NCBI RefSeq assembly: GCF_035582795.1
Contig: NC_134368.1
Coordinates: forward strand, 31,990,501 to 32,054,500
DNA length: 64,000 bases
Origin: Mycteria americana
Lineage: Eukaryota > Chordata > Aves > Ciconiiformes > Ciconiidae
Direction: 5' to 3'
Position numbers and translations under genes: made by a program. How positions within the stretch are numbered: position 1 is the stretch's first letter; each line of letters opens with the position of its first letter. The notes beneath the pieces are model-generated. The model was not told the DNA's origin. It did not search any database and saw only the letters and a program-made list of their open reading frames with translations. Shown in pieces: positions 13,601-24,700 of the stretch.

Positions 13601-16558
13601 TATGTGGTTTCTGTGCTCTGGAACGGCTTTCTGCTGATCTGGCTTTTCCAAGCTGAGTTCCTCAGAGGGTCACTCCCATCATGGATTCAGCACATGCACC
13701 GTGCTCTTGGCAGAGATTCTCAGAGTGAGGACGCGGGCAAGTATTCCAGCTATTATGATGCAGCCATATAAATATTAGAAAGCTGCACTACCATCCTGTG
13801 CTGAATTTGTATTCTTCAAGTGCTACTTCATCAGCTGCTTTTAAACTAGGTTCCAAGTGACTTTCCTGGAATACCAAGCCCCTTTGTCGTTATTTAAGGT
13901 AGAAATCATTCTAATTTATGGATATGATGGCTTTCAGCAGTCCTTCTAGCAGAAAGGGCCATGAGCACCTTCTAGAAGTAATCTTGCTGTGGTCAGCAGT
14001 GCCTCACATGTACAAATATTTTCCCCAGTGCTCAGTTAATTTAAAATGAGGGTAAAATTTTGCTGTGGGGAGGGGAGAAAATAGCCTTTTTGAAGGACTG
14101 TCGGGGTTAAATTGTTCCTATCTGTCTCAAAGTTGATATTTTTTATCTGCAAGCAGATAGCGAGCACTTCTCTGCGCTCCTGGTTCTCCTGCTGCTTTGG
14201 CTGCATAGCTGTCGAAGACTTGTGGAATGCCTCTGGACCAGCGTGTTTTCCAATGGAGTCATTCATATCGTGCAGTATTGCTTTGGACTCGGTTACTACA
14301 TTGCCGTTGGCTCAACTGTGCTATGTCAAGTGCCTACTAACGTCAGGAATGGTAAGTGCCTGCTTAGTTATTACCAAAGGTGCAGTTTTGCTCCCATTTG
14401 TTTCCATTGTGGCAAATAGTTCCATAGAGGGCTGCTTGTGTGAGAAGTGTGTTAACTGACGAGATGTAAAAATACTTACAGGCATAGTTCAAAGTAACTA
14501 CATTTCAGTATATCACATAATCAACCAGCATTATACACAAACACAGAGACACTGACACATGCTTTCATATTAACCATCACTGTTACTTCCTGAAAGACGT
14601 CTCACGTAGATACTTTCAGGATCATTACCGATTAGTTTTGCATTGAGATACGTATGCTTTATGAAGGACAGTAGTACATACCACTTCTCAAATGCCACTA
14701 CGCAACTTCAGTTCTCAAACAGGAGTTTGTTTTTTTGTTGTAAGCTTTCCTGTAAGGTGAGTCTGCAAGTCTGTCTTGGCCACCTCCTTTGTTTTCCATT
14801 GAGAAGTCGCCACTGCTCTGCCTTGCATCAGTCAGTCTCTTCTTTCCATCGGTACTGTAATGTCTCCATTAATACAGCAGAAGTTTGAATTATATGACTT
14901 GTTTCTGGCAACGCATTCCACTGAGTCTCACAACTGAGCCGCTATTCCCCTGCACAGATGAACCATGAGTTGGTTGTAGCACTTCTCCCATGACTAATTT
15001 TTGTAAGGTGGTCATTACCAACTATGTAACTTTAGTGAAGTTTTTAACCATTTCCAACCAGATCAACTCTAGTTTAATACAGTGATTTTTTTTAAAAGAA
15101 CCTTCAGATCTCCTACGTGTAGATAAAGCCCTTTTCTTTCTGGACCTGTCTTCTACTTTTCACATCTTGTAGATTCTTAGAGATGGTGTTTTGGCTTTTA
15201 CATTGGAAATCATCCTTAATACAGTTAACATTTTTTTGAAGGCCTAAACAGTTCACGCTGTAGGTGTAAGTGTGTGTATGTATGTATGTATCTCACTGTG
15301 AACAAGACAAACAACTGTGTACTTATATGTTGACCTGAGCCATGACAACATCTTTAATTAGGATGATAAGCATTACAAACAGTGTTGAATATTGAGGTCT
15401 TAGACTATCAATTATGTATCGGTTGTACATCATGCTGTACCTCAAGCTACTGGATTAAAAACTAGATATTTTTAGTATAGAGCTGTTAAGGGAAATGAAC
15501 TACCAGCTGAGCACTTAAATGATGCAGGATTTAAAAGCATCTTTCAAGGAATTAGAGGCTTACTACTAGAATTTTGTAAGACAGTAACATTTTAAAAATG
15601 TATACAATGTTTTGGGATGATGCTTGGGAAGGTATTTCCTGGCCATATATTAATGAAACATATTTCATTCAGGAAAAGAGCTTTCTGTGCAGATCTGCTG
15701 GTATCACATTGTAGGAGTTATGATGTACATTTGGGCCTCTCTTCACCAGCACAGATGTCTTGTGATTCTAGCTAATCTTAGAAAAAGTAAATCAGGTAAG
15801 ATATTTCATTTCTGCCAACCATTCACTTAGGTAATTTTTTCCTGGTTGTTTCAATAGGCTTCTGTAGCTTCTGATACCTTAAAACACAAGTATTTTTCAG
15901 CTCCAGGAGTGTGGTGCTCTCTATAAGACTTTCAGTAGATTAAATAAGGTTGTTTGGAAAAGAGATTGGATGGCTGATAGTTTTATAGAACTTAAAATGA
16001 AGGTCTAGCGTCTAGTATCCTAAGGAGAGACACATGCTAATGCTTAGGACTTGTGCCACTCCTCTGGGACCTCACTCCTGTCTCCATGTGGGCTAAAAAT
16101 AGGTTTCCTTACTCTGTATTTGCGCAAACAGCCAGAGGTGGCATCTTGTTTCATTAAGAAGTGAAAGCTGCCAGATCAGATGGAGGTGGATGATGATGAT
16201 GATAACTTTAATGAGCATCTTGTTCTGTAATTGTGAGTAGAAGAGAAAAGTTTGTTTAATGCATGTTGTTCTCAACTAATTTCTTTGTTTGCTTTCAGGA
16301 AAGGTCGTAAGTCTGAGCCACAGTGTACCTTTCGGAGACTGGTTTGAAAGAGTTTCTTGCCCTCATTATTTTGCAGAGCTCCTCATATATGTATCTATGG
16401 CCATCACGCTTGGATTTCACAACGTGACGTGGTGGTGTGTAGTGATGTATGTTCTTTTTAACCAGGCACTGGCTGCTGTTTTGAGTCATGAGTTCTATCA
16501 GAAAAACTTTAGCTCCTACCCAAAGCATCGAAAAGCATTTATACCATTTGTTTTTTAG
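10446..16558 (+). CDS. SRD5A3: SRD5A3, polyprenol/polyprenal reductase (whole gene, five exons)
   Basis: Steroid 5-alpha-reductase family member 3, a multi-pass ER membrane NADPH-dependent reductase needed to make dolichol, the lipid carrier of N-glycan precursors. Five coding exons (10446-10663, 13585-13724, 14157-14351, 15673-15795, 16299-16558) join in frame to 311 residues; the human protein is about 318. Visible hallmarks are the early [11 protein letters not shown] segment in exon 1, SVLWNGFLL in exon 2, VQYCFGL in exon 3, the NLRK segment in exon 4, and PFGDWFE, GFHN-TWW and the C-terminal [11 protein letters not shown] in exon 5. All introns are GT-AG. The first membrane segment is an uninterrupted run of eight leucines followed by arginines. 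The ATG at 10446 has GCC before it and starts the hydrophobic N-terminus; no closer alternative is supported. The gene is complete, with no disruption seen. Confidence 0.97.
10664..13584 (+). other. SRD5A3 intron 1
   Basis: A 2.9-kb intron with a GTGAGG donor and a polypyrimidine tract ending in ACAG. Nothing beyond ordinary unique sequence was recognised. Confidence 0.85.
13585..13724 (+). CDS. SRD5A3: SRD5A3 coding exon 2
   Basis: Encodes the end of Arg73 through the first base of Asn120, including [17 protein letters not shown], which aligns with the human [17 protein letters not shown]. The donor A|GTGAGG at 13725 was chosen because it restores frame into exon 3 ([12 protein letters not shown]). 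Reading through instead meets a stop near 13771. Confidence 0.94.
14157..14351 (+). CDS. SRD5A3: SRD5A3 coding exon 3
   Basis: Acceptor AAGCAG before 14157 and donor G|GTAAGT after 14351. Encodes membrane segments [11 protein letters not shown] and [18 protein letters not shown]. The match to human LRRLFECLYVSVFSNVMIH is close (here [19 protein letters not shown]). Confidence 0.95.
14352..15672 (+). other. SRD5A3 intron 3
   Basis: A 1.3-kb intron of unremarkable AT-rich sequence, with a short GTAT microsatellite near 15270-15295. Nothing else was recognised. Confidence 0.8.
15673..15795 (+). CDS. SRD5A3: SRD5A3 coding exon 4
   Basis: Acceptor TTCAG, donor TCAG|GTAAG, phase 1 on both sides. 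Encodes a membrane segment ([14 protein letters not shown]) and the NLRKSK segment that corresponds to human NLRKNK. Confidence 0.95.
16299..16558 (+). CDS. SRD5A3: SRD5A3 coding exon 5 and stop
   Basis: Acceptor CTTTCAG. Encodes residues 227-311, ending in [13 protein letters not shown] and a TAG stop at 16556-16558. This is the most conserved part of the reductase family, with [26 protein letters not shown] and FNQAL. These residues form the C-terminal core linked to cofactor binding in steroid 5-alpha-reductases. Confidence 0.96.
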
Positions 16559-16631
16559 AATATTTCTTCTAAAGTATCTTTAGTGCAAACTGGGAAATGT
16601 TTTCTATAAGGGAACAAGAAATTTACGGTTT

Positions 16632-16637
16632 ATTAAA
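16632..16637 (+). terminator. SRD5A3: candidate proximal poly(A) signal of SRD5A3
   Basis: ATTAAA, 74 bases past the SRD5A3 stop. It is a common variant signal; use is not demonstrated. Confidence 0.35.
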
Positions 16638-17676
16638 GCCAAGGTAAAATCGCACATTTTCTCTAATTCTAGCTTAAAAGCTCATACTTTTAATGATAAT
16701 CTCATCTGTGTTGCCAATTTATATGGGTAAAGGTAAGGTCTCTGTATATCATACAAGCTAAAAAAAGGTTTATTGAAGACCTTAATTCAAACTGAAGAGA
16801 TGCTAATTGGCTCTTTTCTGTTTTATAATTATATCTTATGCATAAAACACTTGCTGCTGTACAGCAAGCCCAAATACATATATGTGAAAACTGTAGTGAA
16901 AGGAGGGTGCAGGGAATCATTTGAACTACTGTATTTCATGCCTTGTCTAATATTTAAGCATATTTTTCCTAGTCTCTTTTCTTTGAATCCCTTCAGAGGG
17001 AGGCAAATTGTGTATTGTCTTTCTGTGCTGCCCTGTTGATAATTAAAACCAGCCACTGCTTTATAACTGCAAGCACAAAAAACGGTGGAGAAAGCTGCGG
17101 TGGAGGAATGACTCATGCTCAGCAGTGAAGATAAACAGACCCATTCTCTGCATTATCTCTTCTGCACCAAAGTGTTTTCATTCATTGACGAAAACTCCTT
17201 GTTTATCCCTAAATTGGGAAAATCATGGAAGGTTCTCTGCCTAGAGAGACAGCAGAAGAGAATTTGCAGAAAATTAACGTTCTTGGTTATGGTTCTGTTG
17301 TCCTTATAGCGGGTTATTGGAATCCCTTGTGTGTTAAGAGGGGGCAGTTATGCAGGATGACCGTAACCACGACTACACTGGTTTTCAAACAGCCTGCGAG
17401 AGCAGATGTAATGAACTGCCGAGGCAGAGAACACACGGAAACCGGTACCTGACACGCGTTGCAAAGAAATTCTTTACTGGGGAGGTGATGTCACTCAGGG
17501 GTTTTTTGCACTTAACCATTGAATATTTTGGTCGTTTTCACGATACTGGAGTGAATGATCAGTTTGCGTGATGTAGCATATGGATGCTAGTGTTTCAGCG
17601 TGTTTTCTACTTACATGCGTATACTATTTTGTATATGAATTTTTATATACTGAAGTATATCTTATGAATTATCTTA

Positions 17677-17682
17677 ATTAAA
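17677..17682 (+). terminator. SRD5A3: candidate distal poly(A) signal of SRD5A3
   Basis: ATTAAA followed within 40 bases by T-rich sequence, about 900 bases before the TMEM165 start. It would give a 1.1-kb 3' UTR. Confidence 0.4.
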
Positions 17683-18159
17683 ACAGTTTATTACACCTTC
17701 TATTTCCATTTTGTATAATTATTCAAAATCGAGCTATGTCTTTGCAAAACATGAGCAATTACTTTGCACAAAATGTTGTGCCTCTCCTGGCTCTTGCGAC
17801 CCTCTCTCCGTCAACACTTCCACAGCTTCGGTTCACCGTGGAACACAAATAACCCTGTCTTGGGACCGCATCTTTCTGTATTATTATTATTTTTTTTTTT
17901 TAGTGATTCTCGGCAGGCTCCTGCCTCCAAGCATCTGCTGTTTCCCTGGCGTTCTTGGTCCTGTTACTGGACTGTTAATTGCTCCTCAGGGAGCACACCC
18001 CTCTCCTCGCCTCCTCCGGTCACGCGTAACCAAAGCGCTGCTTTGGACTTGGGCTTGGAGAAAACTGGATGTGCCCCGGCCCTTTCTATGCACTTTTTTT
18101 TTGCCTTCTTACGCAGCCGTCGTGCTTTCCGTCCCTCAGCGCCTTTTCCCTGCCCGTAG

Positions 18160-18573
18160 GCAACTCCGAACGGAGGAGGGACGCGCTTCGACTCGCCCGC
18201 TCCCCCGGGAAAGCCGCACAGCCGCCCTCCTCGACGCGGGGAGCCGGAGAAGGGGGTGGAAACCAACGCCTGGGCCTCACCCCGGCGGCTGCGGAGCTGC
18301 CCCGGGACTCGCAGGGGAGCCCCCACGGGCCACGGGACCCCCGCCCGTTTCGGCGGGGCGGGGCGCAGCGGAGGGCGGGGCGCCTGTCAGCGGCGGCCGC
18401 AGCCAATCGGCGTGGCGCGGCCCCGCCCCTCCGGGCCGGGCCGTTGCAGGAAGCGGTTGGGGGACGGTTGCGGGGCCGCGCGGCTGGGGCGCTGCGGGCA
18501 GGGCGATGACGCGGCGCCTTTAAGAGGGGCCTCGTGCCGTGCCGCCCTCCCCTCACCACCGCGCTCGGCCGCC
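18160..18573 (+). promoter_or_regulatory. TMEM165: TMEM165 CpG-island promoter with CCAAT and GC boxes
   Basis: A CpG-dense block begins near 18160 and continues through exon 1 to about 18900. It contains a CCAAT box at 18403-18407, GC boxes at about 18372-18382 and 18421-18430, and a CRE-like TGACGCG near 18507. This fits a ubiquitously expressed, TATA-less gene. Large antisense and sense open frames here are by-products of low stop-codon density. Confidence 0.75.
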
Positions 18574-18738
18574 ATGGGCTCGTCGCCGTCCCCGCCGCCG
18601 CTCCCGCGGGCCGCCGCGCTGCTGCTGGCGGTGTCGCTGCTGCTGACGGCCCCGGCGGGGCTGCGCGCCGCTCCGGAGGAAGAGCCCGGCAGGAAGAAGG
18701 AGCCACCGCCGGCGGCGCAGGGAGCCGAACCGCGTGAG
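18574..18738 (+). CDS. TMEM165: TMEM165 coding exon 1
   Basis: ATG in a strong context (GCCGCCATGG). Encodes residues 1-55: a proline/serine start, hydrophobic ALLLAVSLLLTAPAG, then an acidic and lysine-rich linker. Two overlapping GTGAGG donors exist (18734 and 18739); the second keeps frame with exon 2. Confidence 0.93.
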
Positions 18739-21700
18739 GTGAGGCGGGGCCGGGCCGGGCCGCGCCGGCTGCCTGCACACCCCCTTCCTCCCTCCCCACC
18801 CCCCCGCCGCTTCTCTCAGCCGGGTCGCGGGAGCGGGAACGGCCCAGTCGCCCCCCGCGGCAGCTCTCAGCCGGTGGGGCGGGCCCGGCCTGCAGGACGC
18901 CTCGCCATTTGACTCCTAAATTCTCCTCTTTTAGCGGAAAAAGGGAAAGCTGCAGGGCCAGGTGGCCCTGCAGCTTTCCCTTTTTCCGCTAAAAGAGAAT
19001 TTAGGCCCATTATGAAGAATGGACTGATGCTTTTATGCCTCGCTGCATGCAGGGGGGGGAACCCGACCTCTCCAGGTCTTCCTCACAGAAGCAGATGAAA
19101 GCAGGCTTTGTTGCGACTCAAAACCTGCCGGTTTTTCCTCAATATTTAAGATTAATTTCCTTGCGTTAAAACTTTTTAAATGGTGTTCTTGGTTAGGGGA
19201 TTCTAGTGCCGGGTGATCACACAGAGGGATGAAAAAATTGTTAACATATGGCTTGATGTAGCATAGAGTATGCCAGGTTTTAAAGGCCAAAAAAAAAAAA
19301 TTACAGCACTGCTAAAGGTGAAGGAACTCTGGGAAGTCACCGTGTATCGTATAAAGCATGGAAACTTTTAAATTTCAAAACCAAAAACTTCCAGCACTAC
19401 TAAAAGTGGAATGCTGGGAAGTCACCATGTTAAAACACGTAGCAATCTGTCTCTGCTGGTAGACGTGCTGAAACAAGGTTTCTTAGCCATCTCTGGTCAA
19501 GCATGTGAACATCGACTTCCTTGTTTTGGGTCTTGCTTTTAGCTGTAGATATCTTAATCTCTGTAAAAAGTAAGCACTTCGGTGAGTAAGTGAGATCTGG
19601 AGTGTGCTGGTCAGGTTTGACCACTGGAAAGTGTTAAAGCTTGTTTTCAACAAACAGAGCATGTACAAAAAAAGCTGATGAAAACTTCTGTAAGACTTTC
19701 ACGCAGCTGAGATGCAAAGATTCTGCAAGGGAAGAAAGCGATCCTGACAGTTTTTGAAAGGACTTCATATTTCTGCTTAAGCTATCCTAGTTGCCCAGTT
19801 TTAGTTTGAAGAGTTTAATTCTTAATATTTATGTCAGAAAATTGCTTGTTTGGTCAAGATCATAAAGTAAATAACCAGGGATTGTAAAGACAGCAATATT
19901 AGAGCTGAACTAAAGCAGCTTTCCCCATGTTTTGTTCTAATAGTGGTTCTCATGTTCTGGTAATAGTGCGCATGGTGAAGTACTGATTTAATAATCAGTG
20001 CACGATCTGACCTTCTTGCTAAGTGCCTAACTAGCAATTTGAGGTAGGTGGCAGCCAGTAACTAGTTAATGATCATTAATGCTGTGTGAGAGGTGTATAG
20101 TTAAAATGTCACACTACGCAGTATGCTATGACAGGAGAAATACAAGGCTCGGTACTTCTGCAAACTAACTATTCAAGCCTAATTAACTAGTGGTGTTTCT
20201 GTTGGGTTTTTTTCCCCCCTTTTACAGAAGGGGTCCTCGGCGGTTGCTCCAGTTCACATTGTCAATGAAGAGTCAGCTGACAAGACTAATTTGGGCTTTA
20301 TTCATGCATTTGTGGCTGCTATATCGGTCATCATTGTATCAGAACTGGGGGATAAGACCTTCTTCATTGCAGCCATCATGGCAATGCGGTACAACCGTTT
20401 GACTGTACTGGCTGGTGCTATGCTTGCCTTGGGACTGATGACATGTTTATCAGGTTAGCACTCCTTTCTTTTTGTTTCATCTCTTAAAATGTGCTGGCTA
20501 CATATTTATCAATAAATCTTACTTGAAATTAAAATGAAGGTAGTAGGTATATGCAGTTTTCTGTTTTGAAGAGAGTGTGAGGGTTTTCCTGGGGACCATG
20601 GCTCAGATTGAATATTTAGGTTCTTACCTGTAATGAGGTGTTTGCGCTCCCTGGACCTCACAATGAGCTTAAGGAAGAGGACTGGGATTGGGAGCCTAAG
20701 CACTTCCTTTGATTTTGGGGCCACTAGTTTCCTTTTTATTTTTATCTCCTGTTAAATTAGCATGCCTAAAGGGAATGTGGGAGTGACTTCTCTTTTTCCT
20801 CCTAAGGCAAAAGATTCTTAATATGATGACAAATTTCCCTTTGACTTGTGTGCCTGTATGTGTAGCTGTTTGGATTTGTGCTGGGAGCTGCGTAAGTGGA
20901 AGATGACGTTCTGCTGTGATCCTTCGGGATGGGTGGTACTGACAGAGCCAAGAGCTGGGGCGGCAGGGAGTGAGGTATCAGGTGGCACTTGAGGAACCTG
21001 TAGTTGTGGGTGCTTACGTAGCTGTGATTGTAAAATGGAGCAGCTTTCAGGTGTATCAGATGCAGCATAAATTTTGTTGTAGGTGTGCTCATTCCTAATG
21101 ATGCCCATTTCAGAAATAATTTAAATAGTGTTCATTGGTTTATATACACTGGAGACAGCCGATTAGCTGGCTTCAGGATTCTCAGCAAGTGTTTCTATGA
21201 ATGGTTTTTGGATGTGTAGCCATTGCTATATATATTGCTTCAATTATTATTGCAGTCTCAGAGCAGTTTCCATTTGCACTGTGTGTAGTGATAGCATTGT
21301 ATGAGTTTCTTCTATTACTCACTTAATATAAGTCTTTGACGCTTCTTCCACTTCTGCACTGCTTGCTTCATTTAATGTTATTTAGTACCGCAGGTGATGT
21401 ACTATTCTGTAAATCTTGCAATCTCTTTTCTCCTGCCCATTACGGCTCTCCCATTTTCTATACTAAGTCTTTCTTCAAATCTTTCTTGATGCTTTTTCAT
21501 AAAACCTTTCTTTTCTGTTTTATCCCCCAGTTTAGAGGTTTCCAACTATTTCATCCTTTTCAGAAAGGAGCCCCCCCCTTTTTTTTTTGTTTCTGTTTTT
21601 TTGTTTTGTTTTGTTTTTTTCCTTCTCCCCTTTCTCCACTACCCTTGTTTTATACAAGCTGTGTCTGGAAATCCCTGAGTTTTTTTGCCCACCTTGATTT

Positions 21701-24700
21701 CATGAAACCATGCTCACTTAAACTCACTGGCTCCAAGTAATCACTACTGGGGGTATTTATCAAGCTGTGCTTAGGGACAGTTCTACCCTTGTGACAAAAT
21801 AAGCTGCCTTATCATTCTGATTATTTCATTCCTTCTATGCTTGCATATGCAAATAATGCTAAAAAAATCTTTTTGTATAGCTTCTTGCATTGCTTTACTT
21901 TAGTATTTTCAGTGTTTAAAAAGAAGTTTAGTTTAAGTCCTTTCTTATTAATTGTGCAACTAATGCTGTTATTCATATATATATATGTGCCGTGTTTTCT
22001 AATAGTACAGCCTGATTAATTTTGGTCTCATAGTCTTACTTTTGGTAGTGGCAGTGCGGATTAATTTCCAGATTATGTAGTAACTTCTGAGTGCCTTTTT
22101 CAACTAAGAAAGTGTGTGCAAGAGAACACACACGGTAATATGCTTCCTTTTAGCTAATTGCACATGGAGTAAAACAACAGAAGGAGTTGTGAGTGCATGG
22201 TCCAAGCAGCCTTGAATATTAGGTGTGTGCAGTTTTAATTTCCTCTCATTTATGCAGGCCTTTTTTGTCCAAAAATGCTAACTAGTCTTACTTTGTGAAG
22301 AAGCAAGTAATTTGTCCTGGATACATATTTATTCTTCTTTGAGAACTAGTTTTGGCTTAGTTAGATCGCCTTCGATACCCGTAAAAGTAGATGCACCATG
22401 GAGGTAGCTTTTTGGTCTTTGAGTGGGATCAGTGTTTTTAAATTAAAGGAAGATCAAAGCTGGTCACATTGTGTGTTTGTGTGGGAGAGAAGGCAATAGT
22501 AATGTGCAGGTATTTGCACTTGGCAAAAGAAGACAGACATGGATTCATGCAGCTGGATGCTTTGTGGGTATGTCTAGTAGATTTAACTTGTAGAAAATCT
22601 TATTCTAACTTTATCTGATAAATTATTGGAAAGAGATGCTATCCAACATATAGTCATATATAAAAATGGAATTAACTGGTATACACCGTGACTAATCTAA
22701 CATGGTTACAGATGATAGTTTCATGGCATGCTTGGAGAAAGGCAGGACGTGCATAGTCCTTGATGGGAAAGATAATGCTGCTTGGACTGGCTCTTGGGAA
22801 TAGCAGCACATCAACTTTGCCTGGTGTGCCTTGTCTGTGTGTTGATAGAGTTTAGTCTCTGGTATGACCAGTAATGGTTGGAGTTTCTAGAGTGGTGTTA
22901 TCTTGCAAAAAAACCCAAACAAACAAACAAAAACCCCACAAAAAACCAAAACCTAACAAAAGATGCAATATTTATTTTTCCATGGGTATTTGAATTGCAG
23001 AGTTTGCTAGTGAGCATTTCTTAGATATGGGAAAAACAATTATGATCCTCATGCTTATTTTTTTAAATTACACATTTGTTTTCTTTTCAGTTTTATTTGG
23101 ATATGCCACCACAGTTATTCCTCGTGTGTACACGTACTACGTGTCAACGGCACTGTTTGCAATTTTTGGCATCCGAATGCTTCGGGAAGGCTTGAAAATG
23201 AGTCCAGATGAGGGTCAGGAAGAGCTGGAGGAAGTGCAAGCAGAAATTAAAAAAAAAGATGAGGAAGTAAGTCATACTTGCTGTGAATTATGGCTGATAA
23301 AATAGTTACAGCCCTGAAGCTGCAGAATGGCACTGTCATGTTTGGGGTGTTCAGCTATGTCTGTGATTGATAATCTGACACAGAAAACGTGTGGTAAATG
23401 GGACAGAAGTGGCCCCTGGAGGCTGTTTCAACAGTTGATTCTAGTTCTGTGGCAAGCCTGGCTTCTCAGGAAAAAAGGGACTTTCTCCATAGATTCCTTT
23501 TTTTTTTTTTTTTTTTTTTTCTCTCCTTAATCCTCTCCTTTTATTTCTTTTTATGGTCAGGCAGAATAATGTGGAGGTTTGTAGTGTTGCAGCATAGGTC
23601 TCTGTTATAATAACTTTCTAAATATACTGGTCCACTTCTAAGCAGTAGTGTGGAGTATTAATCTTATTTCTTTCAAGATCCCCCCCCCCCCTTAATTTTA
23701 CAAAATCCTAATTTGAGAGCCACCACTTGGGAAGAGGGGGATCCCTGCTTTAAAAATAGGAGGAAATCTGTGGTTAGAAACCAGGTGTCATTCCTACTGA
23801 AACTGCTGCGCAAGGGCAAGCAGTACAAGATGGACAATAACTGGAGGTTAGAGGTGATTACAAGTGATTATATGTGTGTGTGTGTTATATGTGTGTGTGT
23901 GTTATATGTGTGTGTGTGTTATATGTGTACACACAGATGTGTGCATATATATAGCTAGTTTTTTAAAATGGTATCTAATATAAATAATACATGGATAATG
24001 CAGCAGTCGGTGCCTAATAACATTCCAGATACTTAAACTGTAAAGCTGGTATTTCATTTGGGTTGTGTAGATGACATTTCTAATCTTACGGGGCTTTTTT
24101 TTTTTTTTCTTTTTCCCTTGTCCTTCACAGCTTCAGAGAACTAAACTGTTAAATGGGCCAGGAGATGTGGAATCAGGGCCAGGCACAACTATACCTCAGA
24201 AGAAGTGGCTACATTTTATTTCTCCAATCTTTGTTCAAGCTTTTACTTTAACGTTTTTAGCAGAATGGGGTGATCGTTCCCAATTAACAACCATAGTCTT
24301 GGCCGCCAGAGAGGTGAGTGTTGCAGAATGCCTACTGTTCTTTTGCCCTCTTTGGGCTGCCTACGGAGAAGTGGGAGAGACAAAATATTCTTGCAGGAGG
24401 TATCAGATTCACACCTGCTGCCTTGCTGTGCCTTACTTAGTGTCACAGCTGTGCTGAGACCTGAAAATAAATGCACTGAAGCTCTGTGTATTATTAAAAC
24501 TATTGTTACATGATTGGGACTGCACAGGCCCTTCTGGAAATAGTTGTTTTATATCATGCAGCTGAATATAATTGTTTTTGTTACAGTGTTGAGAGATGTT
24601 ACAGAACCTCTTTTTCTTTGATCTATGTGGCCATACAGTTTTAACACAGTAGCTTTAAAAAGAGACCTTCATCCCAGCAAACTTAAAGCTGTTAAAAAGA

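Larger units (their letters stand above)
16559..17700 (+). other. SRD5A3: SRD5A3 3' UTR (extent uncertain)
   Basis: No canonical AATAAA lies close to the stop. ATTAAA variants occur at 16632-16637 and 17677-17682; the second has T-rich sequence downstream. Short and long 3' UTRs are both possible. Small open frames here show no homology I recognise. Confidence 0.5.

Noticed and set aside
17711-18523. 270-residue open frame before TMEM165
   Set aside because: Runs from AT-rich 3' flank into the CpG island; composition follows base content and there is no homology. It lies in the promoter of TMEM165.
18086-18799. 237-residue antisense open frame over the TMEM165 CpG island
   Set aside because: Alanine/arginine/proline-rich shadow of GC-rich DNA antisense to exon 1.
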